From Gordionus sp. m RMFG-2023 (taxonomy: Eukaryota; Nematomorpha; Gordioida; Chordodea; Parachordodidae), in assembly GCF_954871325.1 (NCBI RefSeq), contig NC_088776.1, forward strand, positions 27,018,508 through 27,082,507: 64,000 bases of DNA, written 5' to 3'. Of the stretch, positions 1-13,200 are shown in pieces. The notes below the pieces were generated by a model. It searched no databases. It was not told the origin of the DNA and saw only the letters and a list, made by a program, of their open reading frames with translations. The position numbers and the translations under genes were made by a program. The stretch's first letter is position 1; each line of letters begins with the position of its first letter.

Positions 1-470
1 CAAACCTATCGAGAAAGATAATATATAGCAATTTTGGGTAAGAAAATAGTGGACTATACAATCATGTGGGCAAGGGTAAATCTATGCAAGGCGAAGGCTA
101 GATATATTTAAGGATGATTTTTAAACGATTACTACAATCCTTACAGAAAATATAATCCATCAACATAATTTAGCAATGTTTTTAATTTTTTATTTGCACA
201 AACGATTTCCAATTTGCTCCTTTTTTTAAATCGTGTTATTTAAAAAAAATGTATTAAAAATTTTGTAACTAAAAGGAATCAAAACTATCCAGGATTATCC
301 ATCCCGGATTTAAAGGAATCCTTTTAAGAGTTCGAATTTTCAAAGAGTTTTAACCATGATAATAGGGAATCTAGATATGTCCAATATAATTGAATAGATA
401 AATAATAAAATCTATCCATTTGGGTCATCCTCCCCTTCTTGTGAGGCGAACCGAAGCTATGTGAGGTCAG
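1..470. other. AT-rich non-coding sequence at the left edge
   Basis: No coding frame, structured repeat or RNA gene is seen. If CLPX runs off this edge, the stretch is part of its 3' intron. Confidence 0.4.
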
Positions 471-2870
471 GAATATTTACATGAACACAAAAAAAGATAT
501 GGATATCTAATAAAAGCTAATTGGAATATCTTTTGACTGAAACTCGCCCTTGGTCTTAATGGGTTGGACTTGGTCTAGGGGGTTAAAAATAAAAATTCGA
601 TATGGATATCAAGGAAAAGGTTATTAAAATATCTTTTGATTCTAATAATATATAACACCTTAAAGGGTGTATCTAGGTTTGATTTTAGGGGGGGGGGGGT
701 GGAGAGGAGGTCAGGAATTTCTAAAAACATAAATATTCATTATGGATATTAAATGGAAGTGAATTAAAAGATCGTTTGAGTGTAATGTAGTATTCACATT
801 GGATCTCAATGTGTGGAACTTGATCTATGGGTGGGGGAAGTTAAAATATAAAACATCTTTTGACTATAATGTTAATTATGAGCGGGTCTGGGTCTTAGGG
901 GGCAGGATTTTAAATGTCTTTTTTAAAATAAATATTCATTATAGGTATCAAATAAAAGAACATTAAAATATATTTTGATTCTAATGGTAGTTATAACTTT
1001 GTGTGAACGGGTCTAGATCTTGAAAGGGTGGGGTCAGAATTACTTTAAAAATTTTATGAGATAGAGATTGAATAGAGGTATCATCAAATGGAAGTTTAAT
1101 GAAATATCTTTTGACTGAAATGATAATATTAATCTTGGTCCTATTAGTTAGGAATTAGTTCCGAGGGAGGGATTTAATATTATCGTCATTTTTTAAGCGC
1201 ATCGTCCTTTCATGCTATTAAAAACAACAGAGCTCTTGATTCTTCTCACGCCTATTAAACTGAATAAAAAGATATATTGGTTTAATTTAAAATGACAAGA
1301 ATCATCCATCAATTTTTGGGCAGGCTGCAGTTATCTGTGCTTACATAAAGGCTAGATTTATGCTTAAACGCTTATTGGTGGTAAAAGATAGTTTAAAAGA
1401 GCCCATCGCTTTAAACAAAATTTTCTTTTATTTGGTAAGGGGTTGCAACAGTTAAATTTAAATTTTACTGACTTGAAGTTTAATAGGTTTACACCTATGT
1501 TCGTGTGATAGCTTAGTTCTGAGATAATTTAGTTTTATATAGATATTCTAAAGATTTAATATAACATTATGAATTCAGATATATTCTAAATGAGTGAAAT
1601 TTAATATTAAATTATATTTTCCTTCAAAATAAATATATTTCTTTTATCAATTGTTCAAATTCAGATTTAATCACCCTGGCATTAAAATGCGAAAAAGATT
1701 AAAAGTCTATGGCAGAGAGAAGATATTCTTTTCTTTTGGAAGGAAGGTTCTTTCTTCTCTTTGTCGAATGTAAATATATTAAGTATAATTCTAAGTTTAT
1801 ATCACATTTAAGGTTCATAATGCTTAATGCTCATCTATGATAAGTATTTTTTTATTAATTGAGTATATAATATAATAAATTAGTACGTTCCTACTGGTTA
1901 GCGTTAATTATACGTTAAAGAAAATGTTAGTTAGAATTATAGCGAATTAGGTTGAAATTTGGATACTGTTAGAGTTCCCAGTTTTTATGTAGTTATCTTT
2001 TGTTTTTAATATTTATTATTTAATTTGGTGAATTGTTTCATGTTTAATGGAGGCTGCTAACATCGCTTGAGGTTTTATATAACCAATATAATTTGTAAAA
2101 TCTGTACTTCTTCCCTTTGTACGAGTTGAGCCACAGTAGAGCATCATATGTTACATTATGTTTATAATTCCTTAATATATGGCCCAGAAGTTCGATTCTC
2201 TTTTTCCGTAATGTTATGTTACAGGTATATGTGATGATTTTTCCCAAGTTTTTTTTGATATGATATTGGGATAAAAGTATCCGTTTAGTTGTCTGAGGCA
2301 TTTATTTATAAAGTGGATTCTTTTTTAGTTTGTGATTTATTTATATCCATGTATCACCTCCTCCCCATTCAAACATCATTACTAAACCAAGTATCATTAA
2401 TTAAGACAAAATATAAATACTATAATTGCACTCAAATTATCTTAATTAACACTCATTTAATACTCATATTTAATATTTGTTATAAAAAAATTAAATTTCA
2501 CACCCTTCAAGACTTAACCCCCATTTAGAAGATCATTAATATTACAATCAAAATATAATTTAATTACCATATATTTGATACCCATATCAAATTTTTATTT
2601 TTTAACCCCTCCCACATTCTCTAATCTTCCTAGATTAAGTCCAACCCATTGAAACCAAGATTGAATACTATTATTTCAGTCAAAAGATATTTTAATTAGC
2701 TTTTATTTGATACCCATATTGATATTTTGTGTTAATAAAAATTTCATTATCACACCAAGCCTAGATTAGTCCATTAAGAAAAGAGGTTGATCTCCAATCA
2801 ATTGAATAGATCTTTCGATTAGCCACATTGATACCTATATTGGATATATTTATTTTCATAAGGCTAAAAA
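470..2870. mobile_element. Fold-back element made of ~125-bp repeats in opposite orientation
   Basis: About six diverged copies of a ~125-base unit run on the plus strand from 480 to 1180. Shared pieces are ATGGATATCAA, AATATCTTTTGACTGTAAT and TTGGTCTTAATGGGTTGGAC. About three copies of the same unit lie inverted at 2520-2870. The middle is unique AT-rich sequence. Inverted arms made of tandem sub-repeats fit a fold-back type DNA transposon. No transposase was found inside. Confidence 0.6.
2044..2301 (-). mobile_element. Possible LINE 3'-end fragment
   Basis: Within the fold-back element an open 85-codon minus-strand segment contains RKKRIELLGHILRN, then ALLWLNSYKGKKYR. The pattern GHILR...ALLW...GKKxR is common near the C-terminus of LINE reverse transcriptase proteins, and the RTE copy at 49517 has the similar RRYGHTMRR. 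The piece is short and degraded, so the call is weak. Confidence 0.25.
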
Positions 2871-3014
2871 AAATTAAATAAAACAAAACTAACTCAAAAT
2901 GCTTTTTAAATAATATTTCCCATAGCATGGTTTAAAAGTGATATGCCTTATTATCATACCTTATATAAAAACCATACTTTTTATCAAAACTAGGCATTGG
3001 CTAATGTAAATGCT

Positions 3015-3600
3015 TGATGTGAAATAAACTAGAGGTTTGTAAAACCTGGCCTGCCCGTTAAGAATTTTTTAACAAGTGCCCAAATTTTTTTTACCAGGCT
3101 CGACTAATTAGTTTTTTTTAAATTTTCAAGGTCCTTAATAATTTCTTTAAAAGTTTTCTCAGCCTGGCCCATTAAAGTTTTACGAAAAGTCCTCCGTTAA
3201 ATTTTGTTTGTACGAATTCCGGCCATCCCACTTAATATCTATAACCCTTTATCAATGTCAATTAAGACTATTATATCTCTCCTCTATAGCTATTTATAAC
3301 AACTATTATATTATGTTTGTATCTGTATTGTGCATTTGTAATTGTAACATATCATTAAAAATTGTTTAATTTTTTGTGAATTTTTTATATTATTTATTGA
3401 TTTAGTATTCTAGTTAGACCGCTCTTAAAATACAAAGAAATAATTATATTGCAATTTATATTCAATGTATAACAAAATATCAGACAGGACAGGCCAAAAT
3501 TTTATTTTACCAATTTGCCCAGCCCGGACTGTTAAATATTTTGACCGCCCGTTTTAATTTTTTTTAATTAAGGGGCCGGCACGCGAGAGCTTTGCTGATC
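3015..3600. mobile_element. hAT-like non-autonomous element with (G)CCCGGCC motifs
   Basis: The ends look like an imperfect terminal inverted repeat (TAGAGGTTTGTAAAA against TAGAGATCAGCAAAG on the other strand). The interior repeats CCTGGCC, GCCCGGAC and GGGGCCGGC motifs near both ends, as in several invertebrate hAT-derived short elements. No clean 8-bp target duplication was found. Related GC motifs occur at 7180-7260 and 27195-27360. Confidence 0.4.
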
Positions 3601-3882
3601 TCTAATGTGGACTCAGGTAAATATCTACTATTATTTTCTTTCAAATAATTAGTTTATTTATTAAATATACTGTTTATTGTAAAAGTATATGAAATTTTAT
3701 TATCATTGCTTTTTTTAATTTAGGACTAAATAATTTTATTTGATAAAACAATATAAAAAGGGTATTTTTACTAGTATCTTTTTATCCTGGAATTTATTAG
3801 TTAATATATATTATAAATATTAAAAAGTCAAGGTACTTTTAACTCTATAAAATAAAACATTTGTCAGCCAAAATAAATATAC

Positions 3883-4203
3883 TCGGTCCATCTTGAAGAG
3901 CGCCTTGTACTGGCTTACGAGGCAATTCTTGGGCTCGGTTAAGATTCTAACAAGTGATTCTTGATCTAATCCATGAAACGGAACGACGACTGGCATGCGC
4001 CCTACGAATTCCGGGATCATTCCAAACTCTATCAAGTCTCGACTCTCTACCAGTTTTAGCCATTGATCCCTTTCGTCAACCATGTAATCCGTATTTGCGG
4101 AGTTAGGTGTATTGCTATCTTTGATATATGCATTAGTGGCTTCTCGCCGGCTAAGACCTTCTGACGGGGTAAGGTGATCTTTCGAAACCCCGAAGCCTAT
4201 GTA
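3883..4203 (-). CDS. CLPX: CLPX exon, IGF loop and arginine-finger region (last exon in view)
   Basis: Acceptor ACTTCAAG. It begins YIGFGVSKD, the loop that docks ClpX onto ClpP, then a variable stretch, then [20 protein letters not shown] and [21 protein letters not shown] donor GAGTATAT after MDR fits the human splice region at MDK. If unspliced, the frame runs only to a stop near 3820. The remaining ~130 C-terminal residues expected for the family are not present in 1-3882 in any frame I could recognise, so they should lie off the left edge. Confidence 0.88.
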
Positions 4204-7200
4204 CTTGAAGTATAAAATGGAAGGAAAGACGGAATTGTTTATAATATAAATTTGTTTTTTATTTAGAATTTGATGAAAGGTAGCGGTTGAAGGATAGATA
4301 TCTAAGTTAATAAAAAGCAGCACATTGATGTAATCTTAAAAGAATTTATATATTGGTCAGAAATATATTATATATTAACAAAAAATAACTCTTTCGTTAA
4401 TTCTACGACTGATGATTCTGTCTAGCCCGTTAAAAGCTCCAGAAGCTACAAATAAGATATTTGTTGTGTCGACTTGAATACTTTCTCCTCGAAGTTTTCT
4501 AGAATTTCTTTCGGGCACGTTGACCACAGTTCCTTCCAAAATTTTTAGGAGGCCCTTAATTATAATTTAAAAATATATTTTAATATTGGAATCTCCTAAA
4601 AAATTTTAATAAATTATTGTAAACTTGTTGAACTCCTTCACCACCCACATCTCTTAGTTGATGAATTCCAGGGACTGCTCCTATTTTATCAACTTCGTCC
4701 AGAAAGACTATACCTTTAAAGAAAATAATTTACTAGTTAATTCCAAAATTAAACAAAACTTTTTGTTTTCAATATCAAAAAGAAAAGATTAAATTTAAAA
4801 AATCAGCTAAATTTATTAATTAAATCAAGCTTAAATTTACATGGCTTATTTTAGAATTAAGAAATGAATATATTTACAAAAAATTAGACCTAGAAAAAAA
4901 ATAACGTTAAAAAAGGAAAAAAGGAAGGAAGGTTTAATCTTTAAAGTGACTTTAATTATCTAATAAGGGAGCCTAAAGGCTGCTCATATCCCAAACATTT
5001 TTGAACCTACCAATTTATCACCAGTGGGTTTGTCTACAATCTCTTGGAAGCCAGGCAAATCTCTTATTTGGGACTTCATTTGCGTCTCCCTTTCCCCGTT
5101 AGACAAAATTTGAAACTTTACTAACAGCCAAAACAAAGAAAATATTTAGAATTATCAAACTACATGTTGACTGTTATATCAACAACAAATATTTTTCTCC
5201 CTTAACATAGAAATTTTTAAAACTTTTAAGCTCAAAATCAAGGCATTTACTAATGATTCAAGAGAATTTCTCTTTTTAAGGCAAAAAATGCAAATTGATA
5301 TGTTCAAATACAAGTCTATTTGGGAACCCAACAAAATAATAGTTGGCCATGATATTTTATGCATTTATAATAAAATTCTCATTTCATTAAATTTGATTTT
5401 TATCAATTTTTATGTCTTTAAAGTATACTATTTTTTAGTGACGAAGCGTGAAGTTTACTAGCAGGGAAGTAATCAATTTTTTTACTTTCAATATCATCCA
5501 AAATTCTTTATCAGTCCAAACATATTTTTTATTGGGAATAATAGGCATGATGTACAATATAGAGAATTAGAAAATTCACATCCAGTGAGCCACTCATATT
5601 TTTCATATTTAAAGGGATATAATTACGAATGCAAGTTTTGATTTCATTTTTTAGTTTTGCAAAATTGGTTTTGGTCTTCCCTTTTCAATAATCAATTTCT
5701 TCACACCAAAATTTATTGAGCTAATTGATATTTTAAATCAATTTTCAATAATACAATTGCTTTTGAAAAAGGAAGATTAAAATAAAAAAAATTTCTTTCT
5801 CCTTTGTTTATTAAAAAATATGCACATTTTTATTTTCTTCCCCAATGCCAGTCCGAGTTTTTATTTATTCTTAAATCGGACCTTGGTTTTTCAATCATAC
5901 CAATTTCCGCCTGTAGGTCTCTGAATTTTATAAGTAAGGGTTTTTCTATTTTAAAGTCTAGACACTGTGTTTTAATTAATAGTTCGCCAGCAGTCATAAG
6001 TACCAAAAATGATAAAGAAATTGTGGCAGATGTCGTTAAATATTGCATTGAAAGTTATTATTTAATGAATCACTATTTAGCAAATATACCATAACAAAGT
6101 ATAAAGTTAAAGAAGTTGATTTATTGAAAATATTTGGAAAATTCCTTAGAAGAAAATTTTCCGTAATTTACATATTTCGATTATAAAAAGATTTCTAACT
6201 AAATAAAAACCATATTACTTATTCTTCGTTCGTTAGTTAATCATTTCCAAAAATTTTGTAATTAATAATAAAAAAATTTAAGTTTAAAAAAAACCCATTT
6301 GAGCCTTTTCTACATTGTTATTGGCGTCCTGAAGCAACTTGGAAATAACGCTTTCGATATCCTCCCCTACATAACCTGCTTGGGTAAGTGTAGTACAATC
6401 GCAAATAGCAAAAGGAACGTCCAGGCATTTAGCTATGGTGTGGGCTATCAGAGTTTTACCTGAATTATAAATAGAAGAGAAGTTTACATAAAATCAATCG
6501 TTTTGCGTGTTTTTTTTTAGATATATTGACTCAGGATTCACGTGTGTTCTGCCAAAATAATCATATGATACCAAGCTCATCACGTGAACTGGATTATGTA
6601 AAGATTCGTGTTCATTATAAAAAATGTTCAGTAAAAAATAATATTTCTGTTACAAGTTTGTTATAAATTAAAAGATTTTAAAATACTTGAAAATTGTAAT
6701 TTTAGGCGAACGATTCAGCATAAATAACAATTTATTATTGATAATGACTTTTCATTTTTAGATTTATAGTTTAATTTGTTTATTATAATTATTAATTACA
6801 GTATTAAATTAAAAATATATAAATTTAGGAAATTATAAATGAGATGAAAATTTGGTATTTTTTAACCATCTTCTAAGTTAAAATGCTAGTTCCTTTGAAA
6901 ATCACAAATGATTCTCATGACTAACTTGAAGAAACAAAGTAACACTTCCTATATATTTTAATTTTTATAGATATGCTAAATTCGATAAATATCGATGGAC
7001 AAAAAGATAAAGCTAAAAATAAAGATACTCTGCAAGAGGCTGATATTAGAAAAAACTTATAAGTGTACCCCTAACTTTCAGTTATCTGTCAGGCCTAATC
7101 CATATCTATTTTCAGAGTAATAGAAAAATTATTAATTAATATTGTATCAACTTTAATCCCCGGTTGAGCAGCCAAATTTGTACCTGGCCCAGCTCTAATT

Positions 7201-10200
7201 TTCTACTAAGGTGCTAGGCTCGATTTTTAAAAATATAGGCCTAACCCAAAATATATGTAGTTGAACATCAAAATAAACAACTATTTATAATATTAAGGAG
7301 TGGTTAAATTAAGAACACTATACTTTATGGGATTATCACTTCTATCAAACATCAAATTCATCTATAAAGCCTAATACAGTACATAATAGGTCCTATTTCT
7401 GTCAATGATGATTTGACCATGTTTTAAGATTAAATTAAAATTCAAGATTATGAACAAAAATATGAGCAACAAACCTAATAATAATGTTAATTTTATTGTC
7501 ATCTTTATTTAAATAGGGTTATATTGTTCACCATGACCGCCGTTATATTCTTTCCACGGTCTCACCCCAAATTAACATTTTCTGACTTTGACCATCCCTT
7601 CGACACTATGAAGAAGCGAATATTTTATTGGTTATATATATATATGATGATTTCATATCAAATCAACTAAGGTTTCAACTCGATCTCTTCAGAATTTTTA
7701 AAATTTTGTATATTGACATGAAATTTTACTTTGCATCACTAAGAGCAAAAAAGTGGTACATTTTTGATAAAATGCTCATCATTTAAATCAATATCTCGAT
7801 AAAAAAAAATAGGTTAGATAAATAATTTAAATTTATTCGAATCTTAAATATTCTTAATATGGCATATAAAAAATGTGATCTGTTGAATAATGAATATTAT
7901 TGTTAAATAATTTATTGTTATTTTCAATTGATATGTAAATCTTTATTTTTACTATCTAAGGCGTTAATTGCATATTATATTTTGACTTTACATGTCCATT
8001 TAAATGTTTTTTTATTTTGAGGCGTCAATTTAATTACAGATTAATTTATTTAACCAAGTGTATATATAACTGTATTATATATAAAAAATTGATTATTGAA
8101 TTTTAAAAAAATAAAATTCGTATATATTATCAAAATATTATCGACTTAAACCCCAACGTTAGTGCATTCTCATTCTTATATATTATCAAAATATTATCGA
8201 CTCAAAACTCCAACGTTAGTGCAAGTTTCCTCCCTTTCAACATGGTGGAGGATAGGGGCACCAGCTTATTGGTAGCTGGTGGGGAAGAAGCCTGAATACG
8301 ACTTTCGCTCTCCTGGTATAGGATTGAACGAAGAGACGCTTGTTTAAATTGATGACAGACTCGATATAAAAAAAAATTTTTTCGTTTGTTCTTCCTCGAA
8401 ATTGAATGATATTTTAGACAAGAACACTTGTATGGAAAATTTTGTAATCATATTTTTTTTAGTCAAAATGATTTTTAAAGGCTTTAAAATTTTTTTTGTG
8501 TAACATTTAAATTAAGTTTAATTTTTAATAACAATGATTAGTATTTTTAAGTAACTACGGTAGAAACAATATGTGGTGTAATAAAAACCAGAGGAAACAG
8601 ATTCAATATGATGGTCAAAATCGCAACAATTACCGATCCTATAATTACAACTCATGATTACAACCAGAGAAAGTAAATACAATATAATGACCAGAATCAA
8701 TATAACAATAACAATTACAACATAAATATTGAAGAAATTGTTGAAGACAAAGTCGGCACTGCCAAAGACAATAATGATAACGATCTTAACATCAAAAACT
8801 TAACCGAGAACACGCTTAATGATAATGCTTTTATGACTATCATAAAATTAAATGATGCTACAACAATGCAAGTCGACACAGGATTAAAATTCACCATCGT
8901 ACCTCATAAGATGGCTAAGAAAATTGGCATAAAAGAAATTAAAAAATCCAAGATGCAACTTACAGCCTACGACGGAAACTTTATCAAAATCATAGGAACA
9001 ACCCAAGTCAAAGTAAGTTATGAAGGTATCACTAAAAATTTACAAGCAGTGGTTGTTGAATCAAGAAAAAATGCATTATTAGAACGTTCACGGATTAACG
9101 CCTTCAAAAATATCTTGAACAAATTTATAGCAAATATTGACACAATTATGAAGATGAAATTAAAAAACTGATTAAAGATTATGAATCCAAAATGACCAAT
9201 CAACAAAACAAATGTCAAATAAATTTAAGAAGAGATGCCCAACACCAAGACGTATACCCTATGCAAAGATTGATCTTGTGGACAAGAACTTAATAGATGG
9301 ATACAAGAAAAAAACATTGAGCCGGTAAAAGATGTTCGATGGACAAATCCTATAACAGCTGTCTACAAAGATGATGGTAGCATTAGGTTTTGGGCTGATT
9401 TTAAAGACACTATAAACCTAGCTCTAGAAGATTTCAGATATCCACTTTCACGAATAAATAATCTAATAGCTAAACTTTCGGAAGGAAAGAAATTTACCAA
9501 GATCGATTTTAAAAATGCGTTTCTACAGATTCCGATTGACAAAAGTTGCAGAAATCTTTTGACAATATCCACACACAAGGATACTACCAATTTACTAGAC
9601 TTCCTTTTGGGTTAAAGATCTCATCTGCAATCTTTCAACATATCATGGATCAAATATTCGGTGACATGAAAGATGTCATATTTTATATTGATGATTTACT
9701 TATAACTGGGAATAACGATGAAGCGCATTTAAACAACATCAAAAAAGTGTTTGAAAGAATATTATCATATGGATTAGTACCTAACTTCGCCAAAAGCTTA
9801 TTTTTTAAAAACAAAGTGAGATTCCTGAGTCATGATATTAACGCCAAGGGGATTCATGCTAACCATGACAAAATTGAGGCAATAATAAACATGCCAGAAC
9901 CAAAATCAGCTGCTGAATTATCAACATTTCTGGGAATGGCTGGTTACTATAAAAAATTTTTGACCAACTTAGCAGAAATTGCTGATCCTTAATACAAAAG
10001 TGTCATCAAAGAAAAATGGGCATTGAACTTAGAACACTCTAGAAATTTTAACGAAGTAAAGACGTTGATTAGTCTTCCTCCAGCTTTGACTTATTTTAAT
10101 CCTGAATTATCTATCGGAATTGCAACTGATGCATCTAAATGTGGTTTAGGAGCTGTATTATTTCATACTGAAAAAGATGGCAAAGAAAAACCAATAGCTT

Positions 10201-13200
10201 TTGCGTCGAGAACCTTATTAAAATCCGAAATGAATTACACCAATATTGAGGGTGAGGCTCTCAATATTATGTTCGCTATAAAAAGATTCCAGGAATATTT
10301 AATATGGACTAAATTTACAATTATTACTGACCATAAATCTCTAGCCCATATCTTTACCAAAGGACTTAAGAACAATAGTACTATGTCCTTAAGACTTTAA
10401 AAATGGAATATAACATTTAGGAGGTTATGATTTCAACATAAAATATAAGCCGGAAGATATAACGTTGTTCCTGATTGTCTTTCAAGATTACCACAAGAAA
10501 GTAAAGATGAAGTTGTTGAAAATATCACAATTACAAATGATTTTGGGGATATATCTATAAATTTTAATAAAATATGTGATGAAATTCACAAAGATATTGA
10601 AATAACACAAGTCATCAATGATATTAAGAACAACAAGCCTATAAAAAATAAGATTTATAAAAACATTGAATTGGAATTAAGTATAATTAAAGATTGTCTA
10701 TACAAAAACAACAAAATCATAATTCCATCTAGTATGAGGAAAAACGTATTGCAGGCATTACATGAAGGTCATTTGGGAGCAGGTAAAATCAAATCCTTAG
10801 CCAAAGATCATATGTGGCGGTCTGGTATGAATAATGAGATAGAGATGGAGGTAAAAAGTTGTGACGACTGTAACATATATCATGACAATCCTAAAAAGAT
10901 ATAAAAACCATGGGTTTCGGCAACCAAACCATTTGAAAGGATAAACATAGATTATGCGGGTTCGTTTTTCACAAAAAATTGGTTGATAATAGTCGATGCC
11001 TATCAGGGGTTCGAACCGAACCGAACCGCAAAACCGGAATGAACCGTTATGATTTTCTGAACCGTAACATTAACCGAACCGTTATGAAGAAAATATTAAA
11101 AGAGCGAACCGAACCGTTATTAAACCGGTTCAAAACGGTTTTAAAAATAATTAATTTTAAATTATTAACCTAAATTTAAAATTTTAATTTTCCTTGGGGG
11201 CATTTTTTAAATTAATGATTTCTTTTCAAATTAAATATTTCTATATTATCAACATTATATATCAAATTAAATATTTTTATATTATCAACATTATATATCA
11301 AATATACCAGGTTTGTTGTTTTTTCTTTAAATACTTAATTTATAAGAGATTAGACAATTAATCTGTTAATTAAATAAGATATCTTAAAATCATTAGTGAC
11401 ATATTAAAAGCTTTATATCCAGCATATGTTTTGACAAAATATTTACAAAGTGAACAATTGACAATGGGCGATTTTTATGCTGCGTGGATCAAATGTCTCA
11501 TGCAAACGAGTAAAGTAGACACTCCATTTGCCAGACTTTTAGTTTCTACGATGAAAGCAAGAGAAATAAATTTCAAAAATGAAGTTTTTTGCTCTGCTAT
11601 TTATCTCGACCCTAGATATAATGTATTTTTAACTTTTGAAGAAAGAGAGATCGCCAGAAAACATCTTTGTAAAACTTGGAACTTGATACAAAATCTAAAT
11701 AATCAGAATATTGAAATTCTAAATACTATGCCTACGTGTTCGTATTCGAAGGATAATTTAGATGATGATTTTGAAGATTTATTAAAGTCGCATGAAAGTC
11801 TTAATAAGAATAATTCTCAGGGCATCAAAAATTATAATAAATGTATAGAAATAGAATATATAATTCGGTCATTTGATAATATAGAGAGATAAGATACTAA
11901 TCTTTTGAATTATTGGGAAAATGTAAAGAATAGTATGCCAGAACTTTATAAGTTAGCTATAACTGTGCTAGCAGTTCCAGCTATGCAGGTCTCCGTAGAA
12001 AGAGCATTTTCAAGCCTTAAGTTTATACTCTCTGCGCAGAGAACTAAATTAAATCCTGAAATATTAGAAAATATTTTAGTTATCCGTTCGAATTCTCTTT
12101 TTAAACCTAAATAGTATAGTATACATATTATTTTATTCATTATTGTATTTACGCATGTTTGTTTTTATCTTATTTATTTATGAAATAAAAAAAAACTGTC
12201 TAATTTATATTTCCTAAATTTAATAAAAATATCTATTAGATTATCATGGATAAATTAAATAAGAAATTATAAACTAAAAAGATTTTTTTCTAAAATTAAT
12301 ATATACATGGTTAATGATTAATTTTTTTAAAAATTAAATTTATAAAAACCGGAACAAACCGAAAAGAACCGTTATAAATTATAAACCGAACCGAACCGAT
12401 ATGATTTTTTTTAAAAAACCGAAATCGAACAAAACTTTTATAAAATTTTAAACTAAAAACCGGAACGAACCGAACCGTTATACTAAACGGTTCGAAACCC
12501 TGATGCCTATAGTTAATTTCTAATTATTGTTCCTGTCAAAAATATTACGACAAAAATCACATTAAAAGAAATTTTTAAAGCCATTTCGCTATTCGGAATA
12601 CCTGAAACTTTAGTTACTGATAATGGCAATAACTTCACAAGTAATGATTTTGAGAAAAATTGCAATGATTATGGTATTAAACATGTACTTACGTCCGCAT
12701 ACCACCAGCTGTCTAATGCCCGGAACGTATGGTGAGAACGTTTAAGGCACATATGAAAATAAATATAAAGATTGACTTAGATACTGCACTTGACAAAGAG
12801 GATAGAGTTAACATAACATTATCACGCAATAGAACCTTTAATGTAGGAGATTTGTTTGGTACAAAATACAAGGTGATGACAAATGGTGGAAAGGCAAGGT
12901 CATACACAAAGAAAGTGACATGATGTTCCAAGTTAAGACAGATAAAGGTATATTAAGGAGATTAGATTAATTAAGAAAAAGAGATTGTTATAACTAGTGC
13001 TGTAAACATTTCTAAAAAAATCGAACGCGTTCAACGTTCATTGATCGAATGCGTTCACTTTCAAAAAAAAGAACACGTTCACGAAGGCGTTCACATTCAT
13101 GAACCGTTCAAAATTATGATAAATTTTTTTTTTAATTTCTAATATAAATGTCTTATATTTATTAACATAATATTAGCCATGTTAAAAAATATATAGTTTT

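Noticed and set aside
5804-6094. 96-codon plus-strand open frame in a CLPX intron
   Set aside because: It overlaps an equally open minus-strand frame; no motif, splice partner or homologue recognised. Mentioned only as part of an exon-like island.
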